Origin: CAYLHQ01 sp964628935 | GTDB lineage: Bacteria > Acidobacteriota > Polarisedimenticolia > Polarisedimenticolales > DASRJG01 | Assembly (NCBI GenBank): GCA_964628935.1 | Contig: CAZVOE010000001.1 | Location: 1-64,000, forward strand | DNA length: 64,000 nt | Reading direction: 5' to 3' | In this document: one piece after another, positions 6,807 through 15,790 of the stretch | Layout: each line of letters opens with the position of its first letter | Numbering within the stretch: the stretch's first letter is position 1 | The notes under the pieces: model-generated | What the model saw: the letters and a program-made list of their open reading frames with translations, nothing else | The model's database searches: none | What the model was told of the DNA's origin: nothing | Position numbers and translations under genes: made by a program

Positions 6807-7867
6807 CCGCCGGCGAGGCGAAGCGGCTCAACCCGTTCGAGCGGTATCTGACGGTCTGGGTCGCCGCGTGCATGGTGGTGGGCGTCGCGCTCGGAAAGCT
6901 CGCCCCCGGGCTCACGTCTTCCCTCCGCACGCTCGAGTTCGGGGAGGGGAGCCAGATCAACGTCCCGATCGCCGTCCTCATCTGGCTCATGGTCTACCCG
7001 ATGATGCTGAAGATCGACCTCGGGAGCCTCCTCGGGGTGGGCCGCCGCCCGGGCGGGCTCGTGATCACTCTCTTCGTGAACTGGGTCGTCAAGCCGTTCT
7101 CGATGGCGTTCCTCGGCTGGATCTTCTTCAAGCATCTCTTCCTTCCGTGGATCGGGCCGGATCTCGCCGATCAGTACGTGGCCGGGGTGATCATCCTCGC
7201 CGCCGCGCCGTGCACCGCCATGGTCTTCGTCTGGTCGTATCTGACCGACGGCGACCCGGCCTATACCCTCGTGCAGGTCTCGCTGAACGACCTGATCATG
7301 CTCGTGCTCTTCGCGCCGATCGTCGGCTTGCTCGTCGCCGGCGCGAGCGACCTCGAGGTGCCGTTCCGGGTCTTGCTCACGAGCGTCGTCGTCTTCATCG
7401 TGATCCCGCTCGCCGCGGGGAGCCTGAGCCGCGTCGCGCTCATCCGGAAACGCGGCAAGGACTGGTTCGAACGCTCGTTCCTCCCCCACTTCCATCCCGT
7501 GACGACGCTCGCCCTCCTCGCGACCCTCGTCCTGATCTTCGCCTTCCAGGCCGACAACCTCACCGGACGGTTCTTCCACGTCCTCCTGATCGCGATCCCG
7601 ATCCTGATCCAGGTCTACTTCAACTCGGGACTCGCCTACGGCCTCATGCGTCTTTTCCGGGTGTCTCACGACGTGGCAGCCCCGGGCGCGCTCATCGGCG
7701 CGAGCAATTTCTTCGAGCTCGCAGTCGCGGTCGCGATCACGCTGTTCGGTCCGGACTCGGGAGCGGCGCTCGCCACCGTGGTGGGGGTCCTCGTCGAGGT
7801 GCCGGTGATGCTCTCGGTCTGCGCCGCGTGCAACCGCACCCGGCACTGGTTCCCCGCCCGGGCCTGA
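6803..7867 (+). CDS. ACR3-family arsenite efflux permease
   Basis: 354 aa from ATG 6803, which overlaps the arsC stop; the frame is open further upstream but that part lies inside arsC. Ten or so hydrophobic segments are visible. ACR3 signatures include VLIWLMVYPMMLKID near the N-terminus, AAPCTAMVFVWSYLTDGDP with the conserved Cys that is required for arsenite transport, VQVSLNDLIML, and GASNFFELAVAVAITLFG near the end. It exports arsenite driven by the membrane potential. With arsC it forms a minimal arsenate-detoxification unit; no arsA or arsenite methyltransferase is present in the window. Confidence 0.93.
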   Translation: MTAGEAKRLNPFERYLTVWVAACMVVGVALGKLAPGLTSSLRTLEFGEGSQINVPIAVLIWLMVYPMMLKIDLGSLLGVGRRPGGLVITLFVNWVVKPFSMAFLGWIFFKHLFLPWIGPDLADQYVAGVIILAAAPCTAMVFVWSYLTDGDPAYTLVQVSLNDLIMLVLFAPIVGLLVAGASDLEVPFRVLLTSVVVFIVIPLAAGSLSRVALIRKRGKDWFERSFLPHFHPVTTLALLATLVLIFAFQADNLTGRFFHVLLIAIPILIQVYFNSGLAYGLMRLFRVSHDVAAPGALIGASNFFELAVAVAITLFGPDSGAALATVVGVLVEVPVMLSVCAACNRTRHWFPARA

Positions 7868-7875
7868 ACCGCCCC

Positions 7876-10554
7876 CTAAGAGTCTCGGCGGAGCGCCGCG
7901 TCGATCTCCGCGGGAAGCGGGAACCAGCGGAGTCTCTCGAACTCCACCGCGCACGGCTCGTCGCGGACCGGATCGTTTCCCCGATCGGAGGCGGCTGCGG
8001 CGAAGATCTCCCGCGCCCTTTCGAGGTACCCCTCGAGCGCGCTCTCCGGCTCGTGCGTCCGCGCCGAGTCGAACTCCATCGCCCCGGCGACGTAGCGGAC
8101 GGCGTCCAGGGTGGGGGGGGCCTCCAATGTCTCTCGCCGGTGGCGCCAGAGGCCGGTCCTCGGATCGAAGCGATACTGCGGCAGGAGCCGGTAGCCGTGG
8201 CTCGCGACGAGGTGGACCGCCTCGACCACGTATCGGAAAACGGTCTCCGAGATGAAGTAGTTGAAGTTCACTCGCACCCAGCCCGGTTTGATTCCCTCCC
8301 CGCCCGCCAGGATCACCTCGCGGTACTCCTTCGACTTCCGGTCGTCGATCCGGAAGAGCCGGTGGCCGTAGGGACCGGCGCAGGAGCAGCCACCCCGCGC
8401 CTGGATCCCGAACAGATCGTTCAAGAGGGCGACGATGAAGTTGTAGTGGAGGAACTGGCCCCGGTGGCGGAAGACCATCGAGACGATCGAGAGGCGGTCG
8501 AGTGCCGGGTTCCCGAGAAGCCACAGGTTTTCGTTTCGACTCCACGACGCGATCGCGCGCCGAACGAAGTCCTCCTCGATGCGCTGGATCGTCTCGAAAC
8601 CGATCGCTTCCTTCAGCTGGAAGACGAGCCCCGCCCGGATCGATTCGAGGATCGCCGGCGTCCCTCCCTCCTCGCGGTGGACGACGTCCTCGAGGAACCT
8701 CTGGTCGTCGGGGGAAACGAAGGAGACGGTGCCGCCCCCGGGGACCGTGGGAACGGTGTTCCGGAAGAGCCTCCGCTTCGCGACGAGCACCCCCGGCGTT
8801 CCCGGCCCGCCGACGAACTTGTGGGGCGAGAGGAAGATCGCGTCCTTGGAGGCCTCCCGGCCGTCCGAGCGGGACGGGTCCGGGTTCATGTCGATCCGCA
8901 GATACGGCCCGGCCGCGGCGTAGTCCCAGAACGACAGCGCTCCGTGCTCGTGGAGGAGCGCGGTGATCCCGATGTCGTCGGAGATGATCCCGGTGACGTT
9001 CGACGCCGCGGAGAAAGAGCCGATCTTCAGGGGCCGGGCCGCGTGGCGGCGGAGTTGCCTCTCCAGGTCTCTAAGGTCGATGCGCCCATCGTCGTTCTCG
9101 TCGATCGTCACGACGGTCGCGAGGCTCATCCTCCACGGGAGGAGGTTCGAGTGGTGCTCGTACGGACCGACGAAGACCACCGGCCTCTCTTCTTCCGGGA
9201 TCTGCCGGCTCAGGCGATAGCGCGCGTCGAGGTCCGACGGGATCGAGAGGTTCAACACACGGATCAGCTTGTCGATCGCGGCGGTCGCCCCCGACCCGCA
9301 AAAGAGAACGACGTCGTCGGACCCGCCGTTCACCGCACGGTGGATGATCCGCCGGGCGTCCTCGCGGAGGCGCGTCGTGTAGCGCCCGGTCCCCGACGAC
9401 TCGGTGTGGGTGTTCGCGTAGAACGGCATGATCTCGTTGCGGACGAAGTCCTCGATGAACGTGAGCGACCGACCCGACGCGGTGTAGTCGGCGTAGACCA
9501 TCCGGCGCGGCCCGAACGGTCCATCGATCACCACGTCGTCGCCGATCACCGACTCGCGGATCTTGCGCAGGAGAGCGTCGCGGTCGAGCGAGGCCCTTCG
9601 AGTTCCCGGGAGCACGGGCGCGTGGGGAGCGGCGATTCCTTCTGCGAGGTTCGCGCTCGCCCGACGCACCGAGACGACCAGCCCCTCGGCGATCGCATCG
9701 AGGATCTTGTGGGCGACCGAGGAGCCCTGCTCGAACATCCGATCGAACGCGGTGGTCGAAAGTTCGAGAAGGACGGCGGCCTCCCGCGCCCGGCAGGTCG
9801 CCGAACGGGGTTTCCGGTCGAGAAGGGCGAGTTCCCCGAATAACCGGCCGGGTCCGAGGATCGCGAGGCGGCGCCAGCGCGCCCCGTCCCCCACGAGGAC
9901 CTCGATCGATCCGCGGACGGCGAGGAAGCAAGAGTGCCCCTCGTCTCCCTCCCGGATCAGAATCGCTCCGGCGGCGACCGTCACCTCGTCGGTCTCGACG
10001 ACGAGGGAGTCGAGCTCCTCCGACGTGAACCGCTCGAAGAACGGAAGGGCGGGAAGAAGCTCCCGGGTCGATGGTCTCAGCGGGCGAACTCGCTCGATGT
10101 CGAACCTGGGGACTTCGGGCGCCTCGACCGCGATGTTCCCGGGAAGGGCCGCGGTCAACGCACGCAATCGCCCGCTCAGCACGACGCACAAGCGCCGCAG
10201 GAGCGCGTAGGCGACCCGGGGGTTCGTCGCGCGCAGGGTCTCGAATCGCGCCCCGGCCAGGGACCAGCCGTGCGTGTCCTCCGCGGCGCGCGCCGTCTCC
10301 GTCCGGTCCCCCGGGCCGAGGAGCGCGGCTTCTCCCACGGTTTCCCCCGGCCCCGCGCGACGATCCCCGACTTCGATCGCGCCCGTCGACACGAGGAAGA
10401 GGGCGTCCGCCTTCTCCCCGGCCGAGAAGAGCGCTTTTCCCGAATCGATCGAGAACGGGTCGAGAAGGCGGGCGACCTCGACGCGAGCCTCGGGGTCGAG
10501 GTCGGCGAGGACGGGAAATGTCTCGAGGTGCTCGGCGAGCCGGTCGAGGTTCAT
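7876..10554 (-). CDS. Fusion: two cyclic-nucleotide-binding domains + class V aminotransferase
   Basis: 892 aa from ATG 10554. Residues about 5-130 and 165-285 are two cNMP-binding beta-rolls. The second has the fuller phosphate-binding cassette (GRLFGELALLDRKPRSATCR), the first a weaker one (GETVGEAALLGP). Residues about 335-800 are a class V PLP-dependent aminotransferase / cysteine-desulfurase-like domain, with VYADYTASGRSL, HTESSGTG, VLFCGSGATAAIDKLI and PLP lysine SPHKFVGGPGTPG near residue 576. GGCSCAGPYGH near residue 720 supplies cysteines where desulfurases carry the persulfide Cys. The combination suggests an aminotransferase or C-S lyase gated by cAMP/cGMP or by a dimer partner. 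Neither substrate nor nucleotide can be read from sequence. It is monocistronic by appearance. Confidence 0.85.
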   Translation of the reverse strand: MNLDRLAEHLETFPVLADLDPEARVEVARLLDPFSIDSGKALFSAGEKADALFLVSTGAIEVGDRRAGPGETVGEAALLGPGDRTETARAAEDTHGWSLAGARFETLRATNPRVAYALLRRLCVVLSGRLRALTAALPGNIAVEAPEVPRFDIERVRPLRPSTRELLPALPFFERFTSEELDSLVVETDEVTVAAGAILIREGDEGHSCFLAVRGSIEVLVGDGARWRRLAILGPGRLFGELALLDRKPRSATCRAREAAVLLELSTTAFDRMFEQGSSVAHKILDAIAEGLVVSVRRASANLAEGIAAPHAPVLPGTRRASLDRDALLRKIRESVIGDDVVIDGPFGPRRMVYADYTASGRSLTFIEDFVRNEIMPFYANTHTESSGTGRYTTRLREDARRIIHRAVNGGSDDVVLFCGSGATAAIDKLIRVLNLSIPSDLDARYRLSRQIPEEERPVVFVGPYEHHSNLLPWRMSLATVVTIDENDDGRIDLRDLERQLRRHAARPLKIGSFSAASNVTGIISDDIGITALLHEHGALSFWDYAAAGPYLRIDMNPDPSRSDGREASKDAIFLSPHKFVGGPGTPGVLVAKRRLFRNTVPTVPGGGTVSFVSPDDQRFLEDVVHREEGGTPAILESIRAGLVFQLKEAIGFETIQRIEEDFVRRAIASWSRNENLWLLGNPALDRLSIVSMVFRHRGQFLHYNFIVALLNDLFGIQARGGCSCAGPYGHRLFRIDDRKSKEYREVILAGGEGIKPGWVRVNFNYFISETVFRYVVEAVHLVASHGYRLLPQYRFDPRTGLWRHRRETLEAPPTLDAVRYVAGAMEFDSARTHEPESALEGYLERAREIFAAAASDRGNDPVRDEPCAVEFERLRWFPLPAEIDAALRRDS

Positions 10555-10739
10555 GGGAAAGCCCCCCGCAGTGCGGGATTATGCGCGACTCCTGTTTCGC
10601 TCGGCTCCTCCCCACCTCCCGCCCCGGCGCGCCCACGGTCCATCCCCCTCTCTGCAAGCACCGGCGCCCACGTGCCGCGCTTCGCGACCGCCAGGTTCCC
10701 CTCGGACGGCGGAACCCGCACCCACCCCGAAACTCGAGG

Positions 10740-11041
10740 CGGGGCGCCGCCGCATCGAGGGAGACGTCCTCCAGCGCATCATCTTCGGAGCGTCGGACAC
10801 GAGCGTCGTCCACGGCGTGCCCGAGGGGTTCGGACGCGGCCTCAACCGTGTGATCGACGCCGTCGTCGAGGATGAACGCGAGCTGGACCGCTCGTTCCAT
10901 GCGTATGGCCCGCTGGTCGAAACCTACCTAGAGACCGTGGCGGAATGCGGTGCTCAAAACCGTGCCCGTGCAGGACTCCTCGTCCCTCGCCGCACGCCGC
11001 TCGACGCGGCGGGCGCTCCCGGAGAGACCCGCACGCGCTGA
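10740..11041 (+). other. Coding-like remnant of unknown family
   Basis: The 555 bases between the divergent fusion gene and the DUF3810 gene have no convincing start. One plus frame reads like protein (EGDVLQRIIFGASDTSVVHG, LNRVIDAVVEDERELDRSFH, AYGPLVETYLETVAECG) before turning into Arg/Pro-rich sequence. No upstream start with a ribosome-binding site is seen, and the family is not recognised. It could be a gene fragment. The remaining part of the gap (10555-10740) shows nothing. Confidence 0.25.
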
Positions 11042-11111
11042 ACGCACGTATGCTGAGGGGGTGTCGAGTTCCGCCGCCCCGAGTTCGACCCGGCGCCCCT
11101 TTCGCCGCCGC

Positions 11112-12200
11112 ATGCCCCTCGTTCTCTTGATCCCGGCGGGGGCCGCGCTCCAGCTCTTGGCCGCTCGGCAGACCGGCTTCGCCGACGCCTACGCGAGCGC
11201 CTTCTACCCGGCCGTCGTCCGCATTTACGTCGGGCTCACAGGTTGGCTCCCGTTCTCAGTGGCGGAGGTCGTCGTCGTCGCGCTCGCGGCCCTGTTCGTG
11301 ACGCGCGGAGTGCGGAACCTGCGTCGCGTTCTGGGACGGGATCTCCGGGCGCGCGACCTGTTCCTCCGCTTCGGGCGTTCCGCCCTCTCTTGGCTCGCCG
11401 TCGCCTACGCGCTCTTCGTGGTCTGGGGCCTGAACTACCACCGCACCCCCCTCGCGGACTTCGCCGGCTACGACACGGGCCCGCCGGAGGTCTTGGAACT
11501 TCGCGCGCTTGGCGAGGAGCTCGCCGATGCGGCGAACGCGCTCCGGCGCGAGGTCGTGGAAGACGGCGACGGCGTGATGCGGCTCGCCGCCGGCCGGGGG
11601 CAGGCCCTCCTTCGCGCCCGCGCGGGGTTCGATCCGCTTCGGCGCCGGACGCCCGACCTCGTGCCGGGCCGCGCTGGCCGGGCGAAGGGACTCCACCTCC
11701 TGGCGACGCCGATGTCGATCCTGGGCGCGGAGGGGATCTTTTTGATGTGGACGGGGGAGCCGAGCGTCAACATGAACGTCCCGGACCCTGCACTCCCCTG
11801 GAGCGCGTGCCACGAGGTCGCCCATCAGGTCGGCTGGGCTCGCGAGGACGAGGCGAGCTTCGTCGGGTACCTCGCCTGCCAGGGCCACCCCGACGCCGAC
11901 TTCCGGTACGGCGGTGCGCTCGGCGCGCTCCGGTACGCGCTCGGCGCGCTCGCGCGCGTCGATCCCCAGGGCGCGCGGGAACTTTCGGAGCGGCTCGAGC
12001 CCGGGGTTCGCAGGGACCAGGAGGCGCTCGCCGCCTACTCGCGCCGCTGGCGGTCGCGCGTCCAGGATACCGCCGGCTCGACCTACGACGTCTACCTGAA
12101 GAGTCAGGGGCAGACGGCGGGCCGGGCCTCGTACGGGAAGGTCGTCGATCTGCTGCTCGCGTACCGGAGGACACTCCCGCGCGACGGGGCGCGCCGCTAG
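11112..12200 (+). CDS. DUF3810-family membrane-anchored metallopeptidase-like protein
   Basis: 362 aa from ATG 11112 (GTG 11061 would add 17 residues; neither has a well-spaced ribosome-binding site). Three hydrophobic N-terminal segments (LVLLIPAGAALQLLA, EVVVVALAALFVTRG, SALSWLAVAYALFVVWGLNY) are followed by a soluble domain. That domain has CHEVAHQVGWAREDEASFV, an HExxH-like HEVAHQ zinc motif with a downstream Glu/Asp-rich helix typical of DUF3810. LYH-like NYHRTPL after the last membrane segment is also characteristic. A zinc peptidase role is inferred from the motif only. The stop overlaps the convergent yeiH-type gene by four bases. Confidence 0.75.
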   Translation: MPLVLLIPAGAALQLLAARQTGFADAYASAFYPAVVRIYVGLTGWLPFSVAEVVVVALAALFVTRGVRNLRRVLGRDLRARDLFLRFGRSALSWLAVAYALFVVWGLNYHRTPLADFAGYDTGPPEVLELRALGEELADAANALRREVVEDGDGVMRLAAGRGQALLRARAGFDPLRRRTPDLVPGRAGRAKGLHLLATPMSILGAEGIFLMWTGEPSVNMNVPDPALPWSACHEVAHQVGWAREDEASFVGYLACQGHPDADFRYGGALGALRYALGALARVDPQGARELSERLEPGVRRDQEALAAYSRRWRSRVQDTAGSTYDVYLKSQGQTAGRASYGKVVDLLLAYRRTLPRDGARR

Positions 12201-13222
12201 CCGGCCGGACCGATCCAGAAGATCCAGAGGAGGCTCGCGATCGAGGTCGCGACCGCCGTCGCGAGGCCGACCCAGAGCGGGGACCATCCGGCCCGGCGCA
12301 TCCCGTCGATGCGGGTGCCCAGACCCACGGCGGCGAGCGCGACGAGAACCAACGCCCTCGCGATCCACCCGAGCGCCGCCTGCACGTCGACCCCCGTCGC
12401 CTCGCGGAGCGCGTCGAAGACCCCGAAGGTGTGCAGCGTCGCCATCGCGAGGAAACCGAGCACGAAGGGGGGAACCGATTGTCGGAGACGGGCTCCGAGT
12501 CCGGCGCCGCTTGCCGGCGCCGCCGATCCGTACAAGAGCCCCATGCCGACGATCACCACTCCCATGAGGGCGTTCCGCGTCAGTTTCACCACCGTCGCGA
12601 CCTCGCCCGCCTCCGTCGTGTACGCGAACCCCGCCGCGACGACCTGCGAGGTGTCGTTCACGGCCGTCCCAGCCCAGGTCCCGTACTCCGCGTCGCCGAG
12701 CGCGAGGGCGTGGCCGATCAGCGGGTAGAGGAATACGGCGAGCGTCCCGAAGAGGGTGTTCGTCGCGATCGCGTACGCGACGTCCTCGTCCTCCGCGCCG
12801 ATGACCGGGGCGACGGCCATGATGGCGGAGTTTCCGCAGACGGCAGTCCCGACCCCGACGAGCGACGCGAGCTTCGTGCGGACGCCGAGGCGCTCCCCGA
12901 GTAGGTGCGCCGTCGCGAGGGCGATCGCCGCGAGGGTGACGATCAGGACGAGCGCCTCGAGCCCGATCGCGAGCGCCGCGGTGAACGAGAGGCCAGCGCC
13001 AAGGAGCACGATCGCCGTCCCGAGCACGGCCCGGGAGGCGAATCGGATCCCGGGCTGCGCAGCAGCGGGGAGCCGGAGGCCGTTCCCGACGACGAGCCCG
13101 AAGAGGACGGCGAAGAGGACCTCGCCGACGACCTCTCCCCATGCGTCGGGGACCGCTCGATGCGCGAGGCGCGCGGCAGCCGCGACGGCGAATGCGACCA
13201 CGAGACCGGGCAAGGCGATCAC
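12197..13222 (-). CDS. YeiH-family (UPF0324) putative sulfate exporter
   Basis: 341 aa from GTG 13222, whose codon overlaps the stop of the upstream amine-oxidase gene (GTGA). About ten membrane segments. UPF0324 signatures are visible: AVLFGLVVGNGL, LGTAIVLLGAGLSF, the re-entrant-like VGVGTAVCGNSAIMAVAPVI, and AGTAVNDTSQVVAAGFAY. The family is annotated as putative sulfate exporters and is seen near taurine/sulfur and cysteine genes, but the substrate is not proven. Co-orientation and overlap with the oxidase gene suggest co-expression. Confidence 0.85.
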   Translation of the reverse strand: MIALPGLVVAFAVAAAARLAHRAVPDAWGEVVGEVLFAVLFGLVVGNGLRLPAAAQPGIRFASRAVLGTAIVLLGAGLSFTAALAIGLEALVLIVTLAAIALATAHLLGERLGVRTKLASLVGVGTAVCGNSAIMAVAPVIGAEDEDVAYAIATNTLFGTLAVFLYPLIGHALALGDAEYGTWAGTAVNDTSQVVAAGFAYTTEAGEVATVVKLTRNALMGVVIVGMGLLYGSAAPASGAGLGARLRQSVPPFVLGFLAMATLHTFGVFDALREATGVDVQAALGWIARALVLVALAAVGLGTRIDGMRRAGWSPLWVGLATAVATSIASLLWIFWIGPAG

Positions 13223-14400
13223 GAGCGCACGCTCCCTTTTCCCCCGCCGAATCGTTGGAGCCCCAGGAAACCCACGGGAAGCGCGCTGTGTCCCTCGAGG
13301 ACGAGATCAGCGAGTATCTCGCCGAGGACCGAGGCGAACTTGAACCCGTGGCCGGAGAGCCCCGCCGCGAACCCCACGTTGCGGTGCCCGGGATGGAGAT
13401 CCACCAGGAAATGTCGGTCGGGGCTCATCGTGTACATGCACACCGCGTGGGCGGTCGAGCGATCGGACACTCCGGGAAGGTGCGCGCGCAGGAAGTGGAC
13501 GATGCGGGCGCGGTCGACGGGGTCGACGGAGCGGTCGACCGTCACGGGGTCCGCGACCGGCTCGCCGCCGGTGTGCTCGGCGACCTTCACCCCCGCACCT
13601 CCCGTGTCGGGAAAACCGTAGAACTGGCCGTGGGGAAGTTCGAAGAGAAAGGTCGGGCATCCGGCGGTCTCGTGGAACCGAGTGTCGTCCGTCTCGAACC
13701 AGTGCAGGTGCTTGCGGACCACGTCGAGGCGGACGCCGATGCCGTCGAGCAAGGTCCCGGCCCAAGGGCCGCCGCAGACGACGAGCCGCGCCGCGGCGTA
13801 CGCACCGCGGTCGGTTTGGACGACCACACCCTCCCTCGTCGCCTTCCATTCCAGGACGGGCTCGTCGAACCGGAGATCGGCCCCCGCCCGTGCGGCTTCC
13901 TCCAAATGGGCCCGGACGCACGCTTCCACGCGCAGGTACCCCGCGCTCCTCTCGAAGACGACCGCGAAGCCGTCCGGAAAGCGGAACATCGGAAACCGCG
14001 CCGACGCTTGCGCGGGTGAGAGCGTCTCGACGTCGAGACCATGCCGTCGCGCCGATTCGAGAACACCCGGCACGAGCGCTCCGTCGTGTGGTCCCACCTC
14101 GAGCAAGCCGACCCTGTGGAACAGGGTCTCTTCGCGGATGGCTTCGAGTTCCCCCCAGAGGTCGTACGCCCGCCGCAGAAGCGGGACGTAGTCCGGATGC
14201 TCGAAGTAGGCTTGCCGGATGATCCGGGTCCGGCCGTGGCTGCTCCCCCGGTCGTGGGCGGCGCCGTACCGCTCGAACGCCAGGACGCGAACGCCGCGGC
14301 GGGCCAGGTGGAATGCCGCCGCGCTCCCGACCCCGCCCGCTCCGAGGACGATGACGTCGTGGGAGTTCGTGATAGCCTCCTCCACCCGGTTATAACCCAT
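13219..14400 (-). CDS. FAD-dependent amine oxidase (sarcosine / N-methyltryptophan oxidase type)
   Basis: 393 aa if ATG 14400 is used. The Rossmann FAD motif VIVLGAGGVGSAAAFHLARR lies near the N-terminus, followed by RGSSHGRTRIIRQAY, the conserved SSHGxSR(I/L)xR block of the SolA/MSOX family that contacts FAD. CMYTMSPDRHFLVD and GLSGHGFKFASVLG are the C-terminal signature; the latter corresponds to the SGHGFK motif. MSOX enzymes bind FAD covalently through a Cys near the MY(T)xSPD motif, and CMYTM here fits. Likely oxidises an N-methyl or secondary amino acid, releasing H2O2. Its ATG shares two bases with the divergent aldehyde dehydrogenase start. Confidence 0.85.
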   Translation of the reverse strand: MGYNRVEEAITNSHDVIVLGAGGVGSAAAFHLARRGVRVLAFERYGAAHDRGSSHGRTRIIRQAYFEHPDYVPLLRRAYDLWGELEAIREETLFHRVGLLEVGPHDGALVPGVLESARRHGLDVETLSPAQASARFPMFRFPDGFAVVFERSAGYLRVEACVRAHLEEAARAGADLRFDEPVLEWKATREGVVVQTDRGAYAAARLVVCGGPWAGTLLDGIGVRLDVVRKHLHWFETDDTRFHETAGCPTFLFELPHGQFYGFPDTGGAGVKVAEHTGGEPVADPVTVDRSVDPVDRARIVHFLRAHLPGVSDRSTAHAVCMYTMSPDRHFLVDLHPGHRNVGFAAGLSGHGFKFASVLGEILADLVLEGHSALPVGFLGLQRFGGGKGSVRS

Positions 14401-15790
14401 GTCGGATCGATCCACGCCCTCGGCCGACGTCATCCGGAGCCCCTACGACGGCTCCGTCGTCGGCCACGCGCCGCTTGCGGGCGCCCCCGAGGTCGATGCC
14501 GCGATCGCGGCCGCCGTCCGGGCGTTCGAAACGACGCGGAGGATGCCGACCCACGCGCGCGTCGCGGTCCTCGATCGCGCCGCGCGGATCCTCGAATCGC
14601 GGTCGGAGGAGTTCGCGCGACGGATGGCCCTCGAGGGAGGGAAACCGATCCGCTACGCGCGCGGCGAGGTGACGCGCGCGGTCGTCACCTTCGACCTCGC
14701 CGCCTCCGAGTGCCGCCGTGTCGGTGGCGAGGTGATCCCCGTCGATCTCGAGCCGCGCGCGGAAGGAAGGCTCTGCCTCACGACGCGCGTACCGCGCGGC
14801 CCCGTTTCCGCGATCTCTCCTTTCAACTTTCCGCTCAACCTCATCGTCCACAAGGTGGCCCCCGCGATCGCGGTCGGCGCGCCGGTCGTCCTCAAGCCGC
14901 CTCCCCAGTGCCCGCTCACCGGGTTTGCGCTGGCGTCGATCCTCGCGGAGGTCGGCCTTCCCGAGGGCGCCCTGAGCGTCGTCCATTGCACACCCGAGAT
15001 CGCGCAGCGGATCGTGGAGGACGAGCGGATGCGTGTCGTCTCGTTCACCGGGAGCGACGCCGTCGGGTGGAAGCTCAAGTCGCTCGCGGGGAAGAAACAG
15101 GTCCTCTTGGAACTCGGGGGAAACGCTCCCTGCGTCGTCGACGAGACAGCGGACCTCGACCTCGCGATCGAGAAGATCGTGCACGGGGCATGGGCGCATG
15201 CCGGTCAAATCTGCATCAAGGTGCAGCGCGTGTACGTCCATGCGGCATCGTTCAATCGCTTCCTCCAGGAGTTCGTCGAAAGGACGCGGGCACTCCCGTG
15301 CGGCGACCCTCTCGACGAGAGGACCGTGGTCGGCCCACTGATCGAGCCGCGCCACGTCGAGCGCGTCCTCTCCTGGATCCGGGAGGCGGTGGAGGGAGGA
15401 GCGACCCTCCACTGCGGCGGTGTGGCGGAAGGGCGCGTCGTTCGCCCCGCGATCCTCACGGGTACGAGCCCCGGGATGCGCGTTTGCCGGGAAGAGGTCT
15501 TCGGGCCGGTGACGGTCGTCGAGCGGGTCGAGACGTTCGACGATGCGCTGGCGGCATGCAACGCCTCGCGCTTCGGGCTTCAAGCCGGCGTCTTCACGCG
15601 CGACCTCGGCCGCGCGCTTCGCTCGTATCGGGAACTCCAGTACGGGGGGGTGATGATCAACGACGTCCCGACGTTTCGCGTCGACAACTTTCCATACGGA
15701 GGCACGAAGGACTCCGGCCTCGGGCGCGAAGGGGTTCGCTACGCGATGGAGGAGATGACGGAGCCGAAGGTTCTGGTGATGGGGACTTGA
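14399..15790 (+). CDS. Aldehyde dehydrogenase, NAD(P)-dependent
   Basis: 463 aa. ALDH family signatures: SPFNFPLNLIVHK with the catalytic Asn, LKPPPQCPLTG in the coenzyme cleft, FTGSDAVGWKLK, ELGGNAP with the general-base Glu near residue 237, and HAGQICIKVQRV with the catalytic Cys near residue 272. EEVFGPVTVVERV and PYGGTKDSGLGREG close the domain. Length is a little short of the 480-500 typical. It likely oxidises an aldehyde or semialdehyde to the acid; glyceraldehyde-3-phosphate-like (GapN) or lactaldehyde-like substrates are possible. The TGA stop overlaps the TTG start of the flavoprotein gene (TTGA). Confidence 0.9.
   Translation: MSDRSTPSADVIRSPYDGSVVGHAPLAGAPEVDAAIAAAVRAFETTRRMPTHARVAVLDRAARILESRSEEFARRMALEGGKPIRYARGEVTRAVVTFDLAASECRRVGGEVIPVDLEPRAEGRLCLTTRVPRGPVSAISPFNFPLNLIVHKVAPAIAVGAPVVLKPPPQCPLTGFALASILAEVGLPEGALSVVHCTPEIAQRIVEDERMRVVSFTGSDAVGWKLKSLAGKKQVLLELGGNAPCVVDETADLDLAIEKIVHGAWAHAGQICIKVQRVYVHAASFNRFLQEFVERTRALPCGDPLDERTVVGPLIEPRHVERVLSWIREAVEGGATLHCGGVAEGRVVRPAILTGTSPGMRVCREEVFGPVTVVERVETFDDALAACNASRFGLQAGVFTRDLGRALRSYRELQYGGVMINDVPTFRVDNFPYGGTKDSGLGREGVRYAMEEMTEPKVLVMGT

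Noticed and set aside
6868..9843. 991-aa open frame on the plus strand
   Set aside because: Antisense or out-of-frame shadow of ACR3 and the aminotransferase fusion; Arg/Pro/Asp-rich with no motif, typical of high-GC shadows.
10555..11111. Complete gene in the gap before DUF3810
   Set aside because: No start with ribosome-binding site; only part of one frame is protein-like, so listed only as a low-confidence remnant.
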